DNA from: Salinisphaera aquimarina
Lineage (GTDB): Bacteria > Pseudomonadota > Gammaproteobacteria > Nevskiales > Salinisphaeraceae
DNA: 64,000 nt
Assembly (NCBI RefSeq): GCF_042643355.1
Contig: NZ_JBHRSS010000006.1
Coordinates: 1 to 64,000 of the forward strand
Direction of reading: 5' to 3'
The position numbers and the translations under genes were made by a program. This document shows, in pieces, positions 1 through 8,624 of this stretch (within the stretch, counting starts at the first letter, position 1; the number at the start of each line of letters is the position of its first letter). The notes below the pieces were generated by a model, which was given only the letters and a program-made list of their open reading frames with translations, was not told the origin of the DNA and made no database searches.

Positions 1-100
1 TGTGCTTGACCCCGTTCTCGACGACGCCGCTGCCGTCCGGCTTGATCTGAATGCGCACGTTGTAGTCAATCGCGCGCTTGATGCTGACGAGTACTTTCAT
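1..100 (-). CDS. etfB: Electron transfer flavoprotein beta subunit, N-terminal fragment (runs off the window)
   Basis: Only the first 33 codons are present; the gene continues beyond the left edge. The peptide begins MKVLVSIKRAIDYNVR and goes on IQIKPDGSGVV, the characteristic start of EtfB (the MKVLV-VKRV-DYN pattern). EtfB pairs with EtfA to carry electrons from acyl-CoA dehydrogenases to ETF:quinone oxidoreductase. It lies 57 bp downstream of the citE-like gene on the same strand, so it may be co-transcribed with the catabolic operon that encodes an acyl-CoA dehydrogenase. It could equally be the start of a separate housekeeping etfBA unit. Confidence 0.85.
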   Translation of the reverse strand, partial: MKVLVSIKRAIDYNVRIQIKPDGSGVVENGVKH

Positions 101-157
101 AGATGACCTTGTCGAATATCAGTTGCCAATTCAGTCAGTGATTTGCCAGGCAAAGTG

Positions 158-952
158 CTAAACGCTCGCAACGATGCGGCGTGCGCGCTCAATCACTGGC
201 TTGTCGATGATCTTGCCTTTGAACGTCGCGACACCGTTGGGCTGTGCGTCCAGGGCCGCGATCACCTCGTGGGCCCAGGTCACGTCGCTCTCCGACGGCA
301 GGAAGCCGAGATTGACGGGTTCAACCTGGGCCGGATGGATACACAGCTTGCCGCCCATACCGACCCGCTTGGATGACTCGACGTCGCGCGCCACGGCGGC
401 AGTGTCCTTGACCGCCAGGGTGACGCCGTCGATCGGCGATTCGATCCCCGCTGCACGGCTTTCGATCACCAGTTTCGAGCGGGTGTAGAGCAGTTCTTGC
501 GCGTCCCCTTCGATGCCCGTATCGACCTGATAATCGACCGAGCCGAAGGCCAGTCTTTGCACCCCTTCGACGCGGGCGATATCGAGCGCGTTGCACAGGC
601 CCGTTGCGGATTCGATCAGCGCGATCAACGGTATGTTCTGCGGCAAGCGGCTGGCCACCGCCTCGACCTGCGCGCGGCTGTCGGCCTTGGGCAGCATGAC
701 GCCTCGAATACCCGCCACCGAAAACAGCTCGCAGTCGTCGTCGAACCATTCGGTGTCGGTGCTATTGATTCGAACATACGCTTGCCCGCCGTCGCGCAGC
801 CAGGTCTCGACGTGGCCGCGCGCCTGCGATTTCATGTCCGGAGAGACCGCATCCTCGAGATCGAGGACTACGACGTGAGCGCCCGAGGCACAGGCTTTGT
901 CGAACCGTTCAGGGCGATTGCCGGGAACGAAAAGATAGGAGCGGTTGATCAT
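158..952 (-). CDS. HpcH/HpaI aldolase, CitE-like (probable citramalyl-CoA or malyl-CoA type lyase)
   Basis: The 264-residue protein is a CitE-type TIM barrel that cleaves or forms a hydroxyacyl-CoA C-C bond. Family motifs are visible: VPGNRPERF (residues 9-17), LDLEDAVSP (30-38), the CoA/substrate Arg in RINS (61), the metal-binding Glu in LIESATGL (112-119) and the Asp in FGSVDY (136-141). It is short like CitE and lacks the extra domain of malate synthases. The start MINRSYLF was chosen because it lies 7 bp after the MFS stop and the fold begins there; an in-frame ATG 25 codons upstream would overlap the MFS gene. Context (CoA transferase, MaoC hydratase, PrpD-type protein) favours (S)- or (R)-citramalyl-CoA lyase, giving acetyl-CoA and pyruvate; malyl- or methylmalyl-CoA lyase are alternatives. 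Confidence 0.85.
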   Translation of the reverse strand: MINRSYLFVPGNRPERFDKACASGAHVVVLDLEDAVSPDMKSQARGHVETWLRDGGQAYVRINSTDTEWFDDDCELFSVAGIRGVMLPKADSRAQVEAVASRLPQNIPLIALIESATGLCNALDIARVEGVQRLAFGSVDYQVDTGIEGDAQELLYTRSKLVIESRAAGIESPIDGVTLAVKDTAAVARDVESSKRVGMGGKLCIHPAQVEPVNLGFLPSESDVTWAHEVIAALDAQPNGVATFKGKIIDKPVIERARRIVASV

Positions 953-959
953 GATCAGT

Positions 960-2168
960 TCAATTGTCGATGGATTGAGGATTGGAATGCTTTCCGGGCA
1001 TACGTGAGAGCAGCAACAGACTGCCAAGCACGACTGTCGCTGAGATCAGCGCGAAACTGACCGTGTAGGTCCCCGTCAACGCGAGTGCAGCGCTGAAAAT
1101 CGGCGGCCCGATGACTACGCCGAGATAGGTAAAGAACAGGGCGGCGCCGGTGATCCTGCCGACCTCTTCCACGCCGGACACTCGCGCCAGTTCGGACAGA
1201 TAGACGCCGTTCCAGCCGATCGCGGTGGCGCCCAGCACGAACACGATGGCGGCGATGATCCACCATGGTGTGGACTGCGGCAGCAGACCGAGACTGACCG
1301 CGGTCCCGCCCATGGCCAGGGCGATACCGATCAGCACGGCGCGCGCGCTGATCGCAGTATCCACCAGCCAGCCCCAACCGATACGGCCGAGGATGCCGCC
1401 GGTCTGGGCGATCGACATGAACAGACCCGCAGCCAGCAGACTCATCTCGAATACACGCGACAGATAGGCCACGAGGAACGTCATCACACAAAGTTGCATG
1501 CAGCCGAAGAACAGCGAGCACCAGGCCAACTGCGAGGCCGCGCGATTGGCGCGCAGTGCCGACAGGGAGGTCATCGTACGACGCCAGGTGACCCGACGCT
1601 GGCGATCGAGCGACGTGTCGAAATCGCCGCGCCAGCGATTGAGAACGCCCGCGGCAATCAGACACAACGACGCCACGACACACACGGCGAAGCGCCAGCC
1701 GCCCAACGCAATGAGCAAGGGCAGCATGAGCCCGCCGGCAAGCGCCCCCAGCGGCACCCCCGTCTGCTTGACGGAAAACACCAGCCCGATGTGTCTGGGC
1801 GCACCCCCGATCATGAGCACCTTGGAGCCCGACGGCGTGACCGGGCCGTAGCCAAGGCCGATCAGCAGCGGCGCAAACGGCAGCAGAAATGTCTGGCCGA
1901 GCGCGACCAATGCGATCCCCGCCGCACACAGCAACAGGCTGATCTGAGTCACCCGAATCGGGCCGAAGCGTGCGATCAGATCCCCGCTGGACAGCGTCGA
2001 TACCATGCCCGCCAGATACAGAAGCGCGATATAAACACCCAGCCATGCGTCGCTGCTCAATGACAGATCGGCCAGGGCCACCGGTGCCAGAACCGGCGGT
2101 GCGAAGGCGGCCAGGGCTGCGAGCGACTGGGCGACCAGCGTGATCGATAAACGCCCAGCGACCTTCAC
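960..2168 (-). CDS. Major facilitator superfamily transporter
   Basis: The 402-residue, strongly hydrophobic protein has about 12 predicted membrane segments and an MFS layout. The N-terminal half carries the loop 2-3 region DLIARFGPIRV, which resembles the MFS motif A area, and a long cytoplasmic loop near residues 180-200 (DFDTSLDRQRRVTWRR) separates the halves. The start codon overlaps the gntR stop by 4 bp (ATGA) and the citE gene follows 7 bp later, so it belongs to the operon. It could be a second uptake system for the substrate beside the TRAP transporter, or an exporter of a product or of excess acid. The sequence does not decide the substrate. Confidence 0.85.
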   Translation of the reverse strand: MKVAGRLSITLVAQSLAALAAFAPPVLAPVALADLSLSSDAWLGVYIALLYLAGMVSTLSSGDLIARFGPIRVTQISLLLCAAGIALVALGQTFLLPFAPLLIGLGYGPVTPSGSKVLMIGGAPRHIGLVFSVKQTGVPLGALAGGLMLPLLIALGGWRFAVCVVASLCLIAAGVLNRWRGDFDTSLDRQRRVTWRRTMTSLSALRANRAASQLAWCSLFFGCMQLCVMTFLVAYLSRVFEMSLLAAGLFMSIAQTGGILGRIGWGWLVDTAISARAVLIGIALAMGGTAVSLGLLPQSTPWWIIAAIVFVLGATAIGWNGVYLSELARVSGVEEVGRITGAALFFTYLGVVIGPPIFSAALALTGTYTVSFALISATVVLGSLLLLSRMPGKHSNPQSIDN

Positions 2169-2938
2169 CGTGTCTTTCCGATCTTCTGAATCTCCAGTTG
2201 CTGGGACACCGAATAGGTGAAGCGCTCGCCGTGGTGAAGGCTCACCGCCACCTCGAGCAGCACGTCATCATCGGCATAGTATTTTCGGATCACTTTCAGG
2301 CCGGCCGATTTTTCCTCGACCTGCAGCCGCTCCGCGGCCTCCGAATCGATCGTGACCGCGCTGATCTGTTGATCGATACGCACGACCTTGAGCCGGTAAC
2401 GCTGCTCCAGCACCTTGTAGATCGGCAGGTCATGACTCGACAGATCCGCCTCGAAAACCTGGTATTCGGGCGGCAGATAGACGTTGGTGATGGCGATCGG
2501 AACATTCTCGGTATTCAGATACCGCAGACCGGAAATATGCGTCCAGCGCGAGCCGACCGCGGTCTCGAGCAACTCGCTCAACGGCTCATCGACCACGATT
2601 TCTTCCTGTCCTCTGATCTCCAGTCGCACATCACGCACGTACTGCATCAGGTCCGTGATGCTGTTGCTCGCGTGGATGTAGCGGGAGCTGATTTCGGAGG
2701 AGATGACCTGCGTGCCGACGCCGGCCTTGCGTGAAATCAGCCCCACATCCTGAAGACGCCGGAACGCTTCGCGGATGGTATGACGGCTGACCGAAAACCG
2801 CTCACACAGTTCATTCTCCGTAGGCAGCATGGCGCCCTCCGGATAGTGGCCGTTCTGAATTTCACGCACCAGCGTCTGGGCAACCGCGCGATAGCGCGGC
2901 TGCCCGGAGAAGAAAAGCTCGTAGTCGTCGTCGCTCAT
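2165..2938 (-). CDS. GntR-family transcriptional regulator, HutC/UTRA subfamily
   Basis: The 257-residue protein has an N-terminal winged helix-turn-helix (about residues 12-80, with the signature PTENELCERFSVSRHTIREA) and a C-terminal UTRA ligand-binding domain (about 95-245). It is encoded inside the operon, sharing 4-bp overlaps with the CoA transferase upstream and the MFS gene downstream, so it is made together with the enzymes it probably controls. A perfect palindrome at 10232-10245, just downstream of the operon promoter, is the best candidate operator. By analogy with HutC-type regulators it is likely a repressor released by the substrate or a CoA-ester intermediate; ligand and sign of regulation are inferred. 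Confidence 0.9.
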   Translation of the reverse strand: MSDDDYELFFSGQPRYRAVAQTLVREIQNGHYPEGAMLPTENELCERFSVSRHTIREAFRRLQDVGLISRKAGVGTQVISSEISSRYIHASNSITDLMQYVRDVRLEIRGQEEIVVDEPLSELLETAVGSRWTHISGLRYLNTENVPIAITNVYLPPEYQVFEADLSSHDLPIYKVLEQRYRLKVVRIDQQISAVTIDSEAAERLQVEEKSAGLKVIRKYYADDDVLLEVAVSLHHGERFTYSVSQQLEIQKIGKTR

Positions 2939-4125
2939 ATCACCTGCTTGTCTCGTAGGCTCTGGATCCAGCCCGTATCGTCACGAATCTTGCGCAGTTC
3001 GGCTTCCGTGTCTTCGCCCAGTCCGCTTGCCGCTTTCAACGGCGGCGGCGCGCCGTTGTACCGAATCGGGCTAGCCAGTGTCTTGATCGACCCGCGGCCC
3101 GCGTGTTCGGTCTCAACCGCCGTTCCGCGTTCGGTGGCGAACGGGCTGTCCAGTGCCTCGCCGACATCGTTCACCGGCGCCGCCGGCACCTGGCCGCCGA
3201 ACTGCTCCAGCCAGTATGCGGTGTCGTGCTCGAGAAGCACCTCGTCGAGCAATTCCGTCAGCAGCGCGCGGTTGGCCAGCCGCTGGGTGAAATTGCAAAA
3301 GCGCTCGTCGTCGGCCCACTCCGGCTTGCCGATTCGCGCGGCCAGAACCTTCCAGAACTTTTCCTTGTTGCACATGATCAGGATCCAGCCATCCCGGGTC
3401 TTGTACAACTGGCTGGGCGTAAGCGACGGATGCGCGGAACGCGGATCGCGCCCCGTCACCACGTTCTCGTGCAGATACCAGGTGCCCAGATAGTTGAGAT
3501 TGTTGATCGCAACATCGAACAGCGATACATCGATATCGCCGCCGATACCGGTCGCTCTGGCGCGCGAGATACCCGCCATCAGCCCGAGTGCGGCTGTGGT
3601 GCCCGTCATCATGTCGACGATGGACAATCCAAAACGGGCCGGCGGCTGCCCGGGCTCGCCGGTGAGCGACAGATAGCCGGCCTCGGCCTGCATCAGGTAG
3701 TCGTAGCCAGGCCAGGCTTTTCGCGAACCGGTACGGCCGTAGGCCGACAGATGTCCACACACGATCGCCGGATTCAACGCCTTGAGATCATCGTAGGTCA
3801 GGCCGAGCTTTTCGGGAATATCGCCGCGCAGATTGTCGAATACCGCATCCGCGCCCTTTACCATCTCGCGGAAGATTTCCTGGCCTTCATCGTCCTTGAG
3901 GTTGAGGGTGACGCTTTTCTTGTTGCGGTTGAACGACTGAAAGAACTGGCTATCGTTCTCGCCGAAGAAATACGGCCCGACGTGACGGCCGACATCGCCG
4001 CCGGTCGCCGGATTTTCGATCTTGATCACCTCGGCGCCGAGATCGGCGAGATACTGGGTGGCAAACGGGCCGGCGCCATACTGTTCGACCGCGATGATCC
4101 GAATATCTTCCAATGGACGTGTCAT
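2935..4125 (-). CDS. CaiB/BaiF family (class III) CoA transferase
   Basis: The 396-residue protein has the length and motifs of family III CoA transferases: the N-terminal VEQYGAGPFATQYLADLGAE (residues 13-32, CoA-binding Rossmann region), KIENP, the NRNKKSVTLNL strand, and the catalytic aspartate at D142 in GYDYLMQAEAG. These enzymes move CoA from a donor such as succinyl-CoA to an organic acid without forming a classical glutamyl-CoA intermediate. With the hydratase, lyase and dehydrogenase of this operon, activation of a C5 dicarboxylate (itaconate, mesaconate, methylsuccinate) is the most economical role. The start overlaps the acyl-CoA dehydrogenase stop by 4 bp. Other acids such as oxalate or formate cannot be excluded from sequence alone. 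Confidence 0.88.
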   Translation of the reverse strand: MTRPLEDIRIIAVEQYGAGPFATQYLADLGAEVIKIENPATGGDVGRHVGPYFFGENDSQFFQSFNRNKKSVTLNLKDDEGQEIFREMVKGADAVFDNLRGDIPEKLGLTYDDLKALNPAIVCGHLSAYGRTGSRKAWPGYDYLMQAEAGYLSLTGEPGQPPARFGLSIVDMMTGTTAALGLMAGISRARATGIGGDIDVSLFDVAINNLNYLGTWYLHENVVTGRDPRSAHPSLTPSQLYKTRDGWILIMCNKEKFWKVLAARIGKPEWADDERFCNFTQRLANRALLTELLDEVLLEHDTAYWLEQFGGQVPAAPVNDVGEALDSPFATERGTAVETEHAGRGSIKTLASPIRYNGAPPPLKAASGLGEDTEAELRKIRDDTGWIQSLRDKQVI

Positions 4126-5270
4126 GTGCGACTCCGCTCGATGAGCTGTTTGGCGATGATGATCCGCTGCATTTCGTTGGTGCCTTCGCCGATGGCCAGC
4201 AACGGCGCGTCGCGATAGAGACGTTCGATATTGAATTCACGCGAATAACCGAAACCGCCGTGAATACGCATGGCCTCGAGAGAATTGTCGATCGCCGCCT
4301 CGCTGGCGAAATACTTGGCCATCCCCGCTTCCATGTCGCAGCGCTCGCCGCGATCGTAGGCTTTCGCGGCGTTTTCGGTCAGCAGACGCGCCGCGGTGAC
4401 GCGCGTAGCCATCTCGCCGAGCTTCAACTGAATCGCCTGATGCTCGCAGATCGGTTTGCCGAAAGTCTTGCGGTCCTGCGAATACGACACCGACTCGTTC
4501 AACGCGGCCTGCGCCACGCCCACACCGCGAGCGGCGATGTTGATCCGCCCCAGTTCCAGGCCGGACAGGATCTGCTGCAGCCCACGTCCTTCAACGCCGC
4601 CGATCAGGCGATCGACCGGTACCCGGTAATCCGTGAACAGCAGTTCACAGGTATCAACGCCGCGGTAGCCCATTTTCTCGAGCTTGCGTGTCACCTCGAA
4701 GCCCTCGCCCTTTTCAGCGATCAACAGGCTCATGCCCTTGTGACGCGGTTCCGCGCTCTTGTCGGTCTTGACCAGCAACGCGATGCAGTTGCCGGTACCG
4801 CTGTTGGTGATCCACGTCTTGCTGCCGTTGACCACATAATCGTCGCCGTCGCGAACCGCGCCGGTACGAATAGCCTGCAGGTCCGTGCCGCAATCAGGTT
4901 CGGTCAAGCCGACCCCACCGCGCACCTCGCCGGTGGCGAATTTCGGCAGATAATGGGATTTCTGTTCCGGCGTGCCGTGGCGCTGCACGGTATTGGCCAG
5001 AATCGTGTGCGAGTTGATCACGCCGGAGAGCGACATCCAGACCTCGGACATATGCTCCATGATCTTGGCGTAGGTCGCGGTATCGAGGCCGAGACCGCCG
5101 TATTCGGTTGCGATCAGGCAGCCGAACAGGCCCATCTCCTTCATCTGCTCGACGATTTCCGTCGGATAGGTGTCACTGGCCTCGAGATCGTGTGCATAGG
5201 GGCGAACCTCGCCCTCGAGAAAACGGTCGACGGCTTCAATGATCGCTTCCTGATCCATCGCGTCAGTCAT
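4122..5270 (-). CDS. Acyl-CoA dehydrogenase
   Basis: This is a 382-residue FAD-dependent acyl-CoA dehydrogenase of normal length. Visible landmarks are GLTEPDCGTD (FAD/substrate loop), the KTWITNSGTGN segment, the RIHGGFGYSREFNIERLYRD signature and the catalytic base Glu362 in IGEGTNEMQ, the position of the short- and medium-chain enzymes. The start MTDAMDQ is preceded by GGAG seven bases away. It overlaps the CoA transferase start (ATGA) and follows the MmgE/PrpD gene. It would introduce a double bond into the CoA-activated substrate, for example methylsuccinyl-CoA to an itaconyl- or mesaconyl-CoA, passing electrons to ETF; etfB begins at the end of this gene run. The dedicated methylsuccinyl-CoA dehydrogenases are much longer, so the substrate is uncertain. 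Confidence 0.92.
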   Translation of the reverse strand: MTDAMDQEAIIEAVDRFLEGEVRPYAHDLEASDTYPTEIVEQMKEMGLFGCLIATEYGGLGLDTATYAKIMEHMSEVWMSLSGVINSHTILANTVQRHGTPEQKSHYLPKFATGEVRGGVGLTEPDCGTDLQAIRTGAVRDGDDYVVNGSKTWITNSGTGNCIALLVKTDKSAEPRHKGMSLLIAEKGEGFEVTRKLEKMGYRGVDTCELLFTDYRVPVDRLIGGVEGRGLQQILSGLELGRINIAARGVGVAQAALNESVSYSQDRKTFGKPICEHQAIQLKLGEMATRVTAARLLTENAAKAYDRGERCDMEAGMAKYFASEAAIDNSLEAMRIHGGFGYSREFNIERLYRDAPLLAIGEGTNEMQRIIIAKQLIERSRT

Positions 5271-5298
5271 AGATATCTCCTGTTGTCTGCTAATCGAA

Positions 5299-6690
5299 TC
5301 AAGCGGATGCGGTGGCGGCGTTGGCGAGCGCCCTGGCGAAATCGCGGCAGGAGACATCCGAGCGATCCAGCGTCTGGATGAACGCAAGAATTTCCTCGGT
5401 CTTTTCCGCCGACACCGGCCCCGCCATGTTCTTCCGGTATTTGGCCTCGACGTCCGCATTGCTCAGCGGCCGTTCCTTGTTGCCCCGGTTGATGTGCTCG
5501 CGATGGCTCAGCGTCGAGCCATCCTTGAGATGCACACACACTTCACCGGAATAAAAACGCGGGAAGTCGGCCTCGGGGTCCTGTTCATATTCAACGAGAC
5601 TTGCGAGATTCAGACGCCGGCTATCACCCAGCGCCTCCGGCTCCAGATCCTTGAGCTGGAAATCCCCGGTAAGCAATCCGGTCGCCACCGCGTAGGGAAT
5701 GCTGAACTGCGCCTCGTAGCTGTTCTTCGGTTTTTTCTTGCTTGCGACCGGCTCGCAAACGACGTTGACCACACCGGCGGGCACCTTGACCCGGACCTTT
5801 TCGATCGCATCGATCGAGGGGTTGTCCCGGCGCTGTATTTCCGCTGCCGCGTCGGCCGCGGCATGGGTGAAGTGGCAGGCAGGCAGCGGCTTGACGGCCA
5901 CGCCCTCGATCTCCCAGGTCGTCCCCAGTCCACGGGTCGCCAGCGCGTGCTCTGAGTTTTCGTTCTGCGGGCCGAGATAACTGGCGTAGAGACCGTAGCG
6001 TCCTTCATAGGCCGCCCGCGGACCGATATACCCGTTTTTTGCCATGATGGCCGCGGTCACGGCCGCGCCGGCGGCCCAGCCTGGATGCATTCTCTTGGTC
6101 CAGGCCCCGTCTTCGAGGAATTCGAGGCTGCCCGACGCCATGCTCAGCGCGATGCCCTGGGCCATCTGTGTCTGCTCGACGCTCAGGCCGAGCAGCCGGC
6201 AGGCCGCCACGCTGCAACCGAAGATGCCGATCACGCCGGTGGGGTGAAATCCGGCCGCATGAAAACCACCCTTGGCGACAGCGCCCAGCCGGGTCGAGAC
6301 TTCCATCGCCAGGACGTAGGCTTCAAGCATCTCTCGTGCCGAACTGCCGCATTTTTCTCCCAGGGCGAGTACGCAGGGAAAACTGCTGGCGGTCGCATGG
6401 ATAACGCCCGCCGTATGGGTGTCGTCGAAATCCAGGCCGTGAACGAGGATGCCATTGAGCAACATCGCATCCCGCATGGTGGCCGTCTGATCGGAGCCGA
6501 TCAGGCGATGATCGCCCGATCCGAAATCCGCAAGCGTGGCCATCGCCTTGTGCGCGAAGTCGTGCGTGCCGGACGCATGCGCGATGCCGATGGCGTCCAG
6601 AATCAGATATTTCGACCGCTCGACAATCGCGTCGGGCACCTGGGCGAGATCGAAGGCATGCGCGAACTCGGCGATATCTTTCGAAATCAT
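5299..6690 (-). CDS. MmgE/PrpD family protein
   Basis: The 463-residue protein belongs to the MmgE/PrpD superfamily, which includes 2-methylcitrate dehydratase, cis-aconitate decarboxylase (the itaconate-forming enzyme) and iminodisuccinate epimerase. The signature GLDFDDTH lies at residues 85-92, after a helical N-terminal domain, and KPLPACHFTH marks the second domain. An in-frame ATG six codons upstream exists, but MISKDIAE is preceded by GGAGAG at good spacing and was chosen. Gene position (between the TRAP permease and the acyl-CoA dehydrogenase) implies action on the imported di- or tricarboxylate, as dehydratase, decarboxylase or isomerase. Which reaction cannot be read from the sequence. 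Confidence 0.85.
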   Translation of the reverse strand: MISKDIAEFAHAFDLAQVPDAIVERSKYLILDAIGIAHASGTHDFAHKAMATLADFGSGDHRLIGSDQTATMRDAMLLNGILVHGLDFDDTHTAGVIHATASSFPCVLALGEKCGSSAREMLEAYVLAMEVSTRLGAVAKGGFHAAGFHPTGVIGIFGCSVAACRLLGLSVEQTQMAQGIALSMASGSLEFLEDGAWTKRMHPGWAAGAAVTAAIMAKNGYIGPRAAYEGRYGLYASYLGPQNENSEHALATRGLGTTWEIEGVAVKPLPACHFTHAAADAAAEIQRRDNPSIDAIEKVRVKVPAGVVNVVCEPVASKKKPKNSYEAQFSIPYAVATGLLTGDFQLKDLEPEALGDSRRLNLASLVEYEQDPEADFPRFYSGEVCVHLKDGSTLSHREHINRGNKERPLSNADVEAKYRKNMAGPVSAEKTEEILAFIQTLDRSDVSCRDFARALANAATASA

Positions 6691-6715
6691 TGCACTCTCC
6701 TCTTCCATGTTTTTT

Positions 6716-7984
6716 CTAAAGCAGTGCCAGCGACAGCGCCGGCACGAACGTGATGATCAGTAGCGCGACCAGCCGTATCGCATAGAACGGCAGCACGCCG
6801 CGGGCGACCTCGTGCACGGGCGTCTTGGCGATACCGCTCATCACGAAAAGATTCAGGCCGACCGGCGGCGTGATCGTCGCGATCTCCGAGTTCGCCACCA
6901 TGATCACGGCGAAGTGAATGGGATCGACCCCGACCGTCTTGGCCAGCGGAAACAGCAGCGGCGCGGTCAGAACGACCAGCGCGACGCCGTCCAGGAACAT
7001 GCCCAGCACCAGCAGCAATACATTGACGATCAGCAGGAACTGCCAGGCCGCCAGATCGAGAGACGTGATCAAGCTGATCAGATTGGCCGACACGCCCATG
7101 CGGGCCAGAATGAAGGCGACGAGGCTGCCGCCCATCACGACCGCGAAGATCATGGTGGTCTGCAGCAGCGAGTTGCGTGCTGCGTCCCACAGATCGCCTG
7201 CACGAACGCTTCGGTAGACGAAGACACACAGGAACGCGGCGTAGGCCGCGGCGAAGGCTGACACCTCCGTCGGCGTCAGATAGCCGCCGTAGATACTGCC
7301 GATAATCAGCACCGGCATCATCAACGCCGCAAACGCGCCTGGCAGTCGTTGTCCGAAGCCCTTGAAGTCCGGGGCGGCCGCGATCTCGCCGTACTGATGC
7401 TTCCACGACAGATAGGCCACGGTGCACAACAAACAGGTGGCTTCCAGCAAGGCGGGCAATATTCCGGCCACGAACAACTGGTCCACCGGCAGACCGACAA
7501 TCGATCCGATCAGAATGAAGCTCAGCGACGGCGGAATCATGATGCCGAGCGTGCCGCCCACGGCCACGATGCCGGCCGCGAAGTGGGTCGGATAGCGTTC
7601 TTTCTTGAGCCCATCGATGGTTGCCACGCCGATGGCAGCCGCCGAGCCCACTGAACTGCCGGACACGGCCGCGAAGAACACACTGGAGAGCATCACCGTG
7701 ATCGCCAGACCGCCCCGCACCGAACGCACGAGACTGCCGATGAGGTCGATCATGAGCTTGGCCAGATCGCCCTTCATCATGAGATTGCCGGCCAGCACGA
7801 ACATCGGGATCGCCAGCATCGGATAGCTGTTGACCGACTTGAAAGCCGTCTGGGCGATCACCGTGGCCGGCACGCCGGCCACGGTCAGAACGAGTCCGGC
7901 CGTTACCAGGCCCAGGACCACGGCGACATGAGTACCGATCGCCAGCAGTACCAGCATCAGGCATAGCGCAATTACTATAGTCAT
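6716..7984 (-). CDS. dctM: TRAP transporter large permease (DctM subunit)
   Basis: This 422-residue, almost entirely hydrophobic protein has the DctM layout of about 12 membrane segments. Family signatures include GNLMMKGDLAKLMIDL near residue 65, SSVGSAAAIG near 110, the IMIPPSLSFILIG loop near 148 and the C-terminal ATITPPVGLNLFVMSGIA. DctM is the sodium-driven permease of tripartite ATP-independent periplasmic transporters and works with DctQ and DctP, which are encoded immediately upstream. The DctQ stop is 13 bp before this start. In the operon it supplies the acid substrate. Confidence 0.95.
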   Translation of the reverse strand: MTIVIALCLMLVLLAIGTHVAVVLGLVTAGLVLTVAGVPATVIAQTAFKSVNSYPMLAIPMFVLAGNLMMKGDLAKLMIDLIGSLVRSVRGGLAITVMLSSVFFAAVSGSSVGSAAAIGVATIDGLKKERYPTHFAAGIVAVGGTLGIMIPPSLSFILIGSIVGLPVDQLFVAGILPALLEATCLLCTVAYLSWKHQYGEIAAAPDFKGFGQRLPGAFAALMMPVLIIGSIYGGYLTPTEVSAFAAAYAAFLCVFVYRSVRAGDLWDAARNSLLQTTMIFAVVMGGSLVAFILARMGVSANLISLITSLDLAAWQFLLIVNVLLLVLGMFLDGVALVVLTAPLLFPLAKTVGVDPIHFAVIMVANSEIATITPPVGLNLFVMSGIAKTPVHEVARGVLPFYAIRLVALLIITFVPALSLALL

Positions 7985-7997
7985 GGCTGCCCCCGCC

Positions 7998-8576
7998 TCA
8001 GGACCGATCCGACGAGGTGACGTCGTCGGTCATGTCCAATGCGGTGTCGTCGTGAGAATTGACGAACGCCTCGTGGCCGCTGAGCACACGCATGAGGCCG
8101 TGCAGATAGAACAGCCCCCACAGAAATGCGCCCACCGGCAGTACCAGGAACAGCACCCATAGCGGCAGATTCAGCGATGAATCGGTGAGCATGCCCAACG
8201 AGTGGTAGCGCTCGATCTGCGGTATGGCGGCGTAGATCAGCATGCCGCAGAACACCATGCCCAGCAGGCAGGCAACCGCGCTGGCAACCCGCCGCAACGG
8301 CGTCCAAAGATGCTCAACCACCAGGTCGGTACGAATATGCTGACCGGCATGACCCGCGCATCCCAGCGTGAGAAAGAATGCCCACAGCACCAGATAGCGC
8401 ACCGATTCCTCGGCCCAGAAGAAGCTGGTATCGAAAAAGGTCCGACCGATGCCTTCCATGAGCATGATCGCGGTGGCGGCGAGCAGCATTATCGTCGCCA
8501 CCGACAGGACATATTTCTTCTCGAAACGTGCGTACGATTCGAACAGCTTGAGCACAATATTGCGATCTTTGGACAT
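7998..8576 (-). CDS. dctQ: TRAP transporter small permease (DctQ subunit)
   Basis: The 192-residue membrane protein has four predicted transmembrane helices (about residues 21-40, 60-75, 95-115 and 140-165) and the DctQ signature RTFFDTSFFWAEESVRYLVLW. It is the small membrane subunit that binds DctM to form the TRAP permease. The C-terminal tail is acidic (DDTALDMTDDVTS). It sits between dctP and dctM on the same strand with short gaps, as usual for TRAP operons. Confidence 0.93.
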   Translation of the reverse strand: MSKDRNIVLKLFESYARFEKKYVLSVATIMLLAATAIMLMEGIGRTFFDTSFFWAEESVRYLVLWAFFLTLGCAGHAGQHIRTDLVVEHLWTPLRRVASAVACLLGMVFCGMLIYAAIPQIERYHSLGMLTDSSLNLPLWVLFLVLPVGAFLWGLFYLHGLMRVLSGHEAFVNSHDDTALDMTDDVTSSDRS

Positions 8577-8624
8577 ACCGATCCCATGGATGAAATCTGA
8601 AGACGATAGAAACGGGCCCGACGT

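Noticed and set aside
4113..5381. 422-codon open frame on the plus strand
   Set aside because: It is the antisense shadow of the acyl-CoA dehydrogenase; its composition is biased and it matches no family. Similar long shadows lie opposite lon (55495-57150), the peroxidase (17718-19235) and the Mrp genes.
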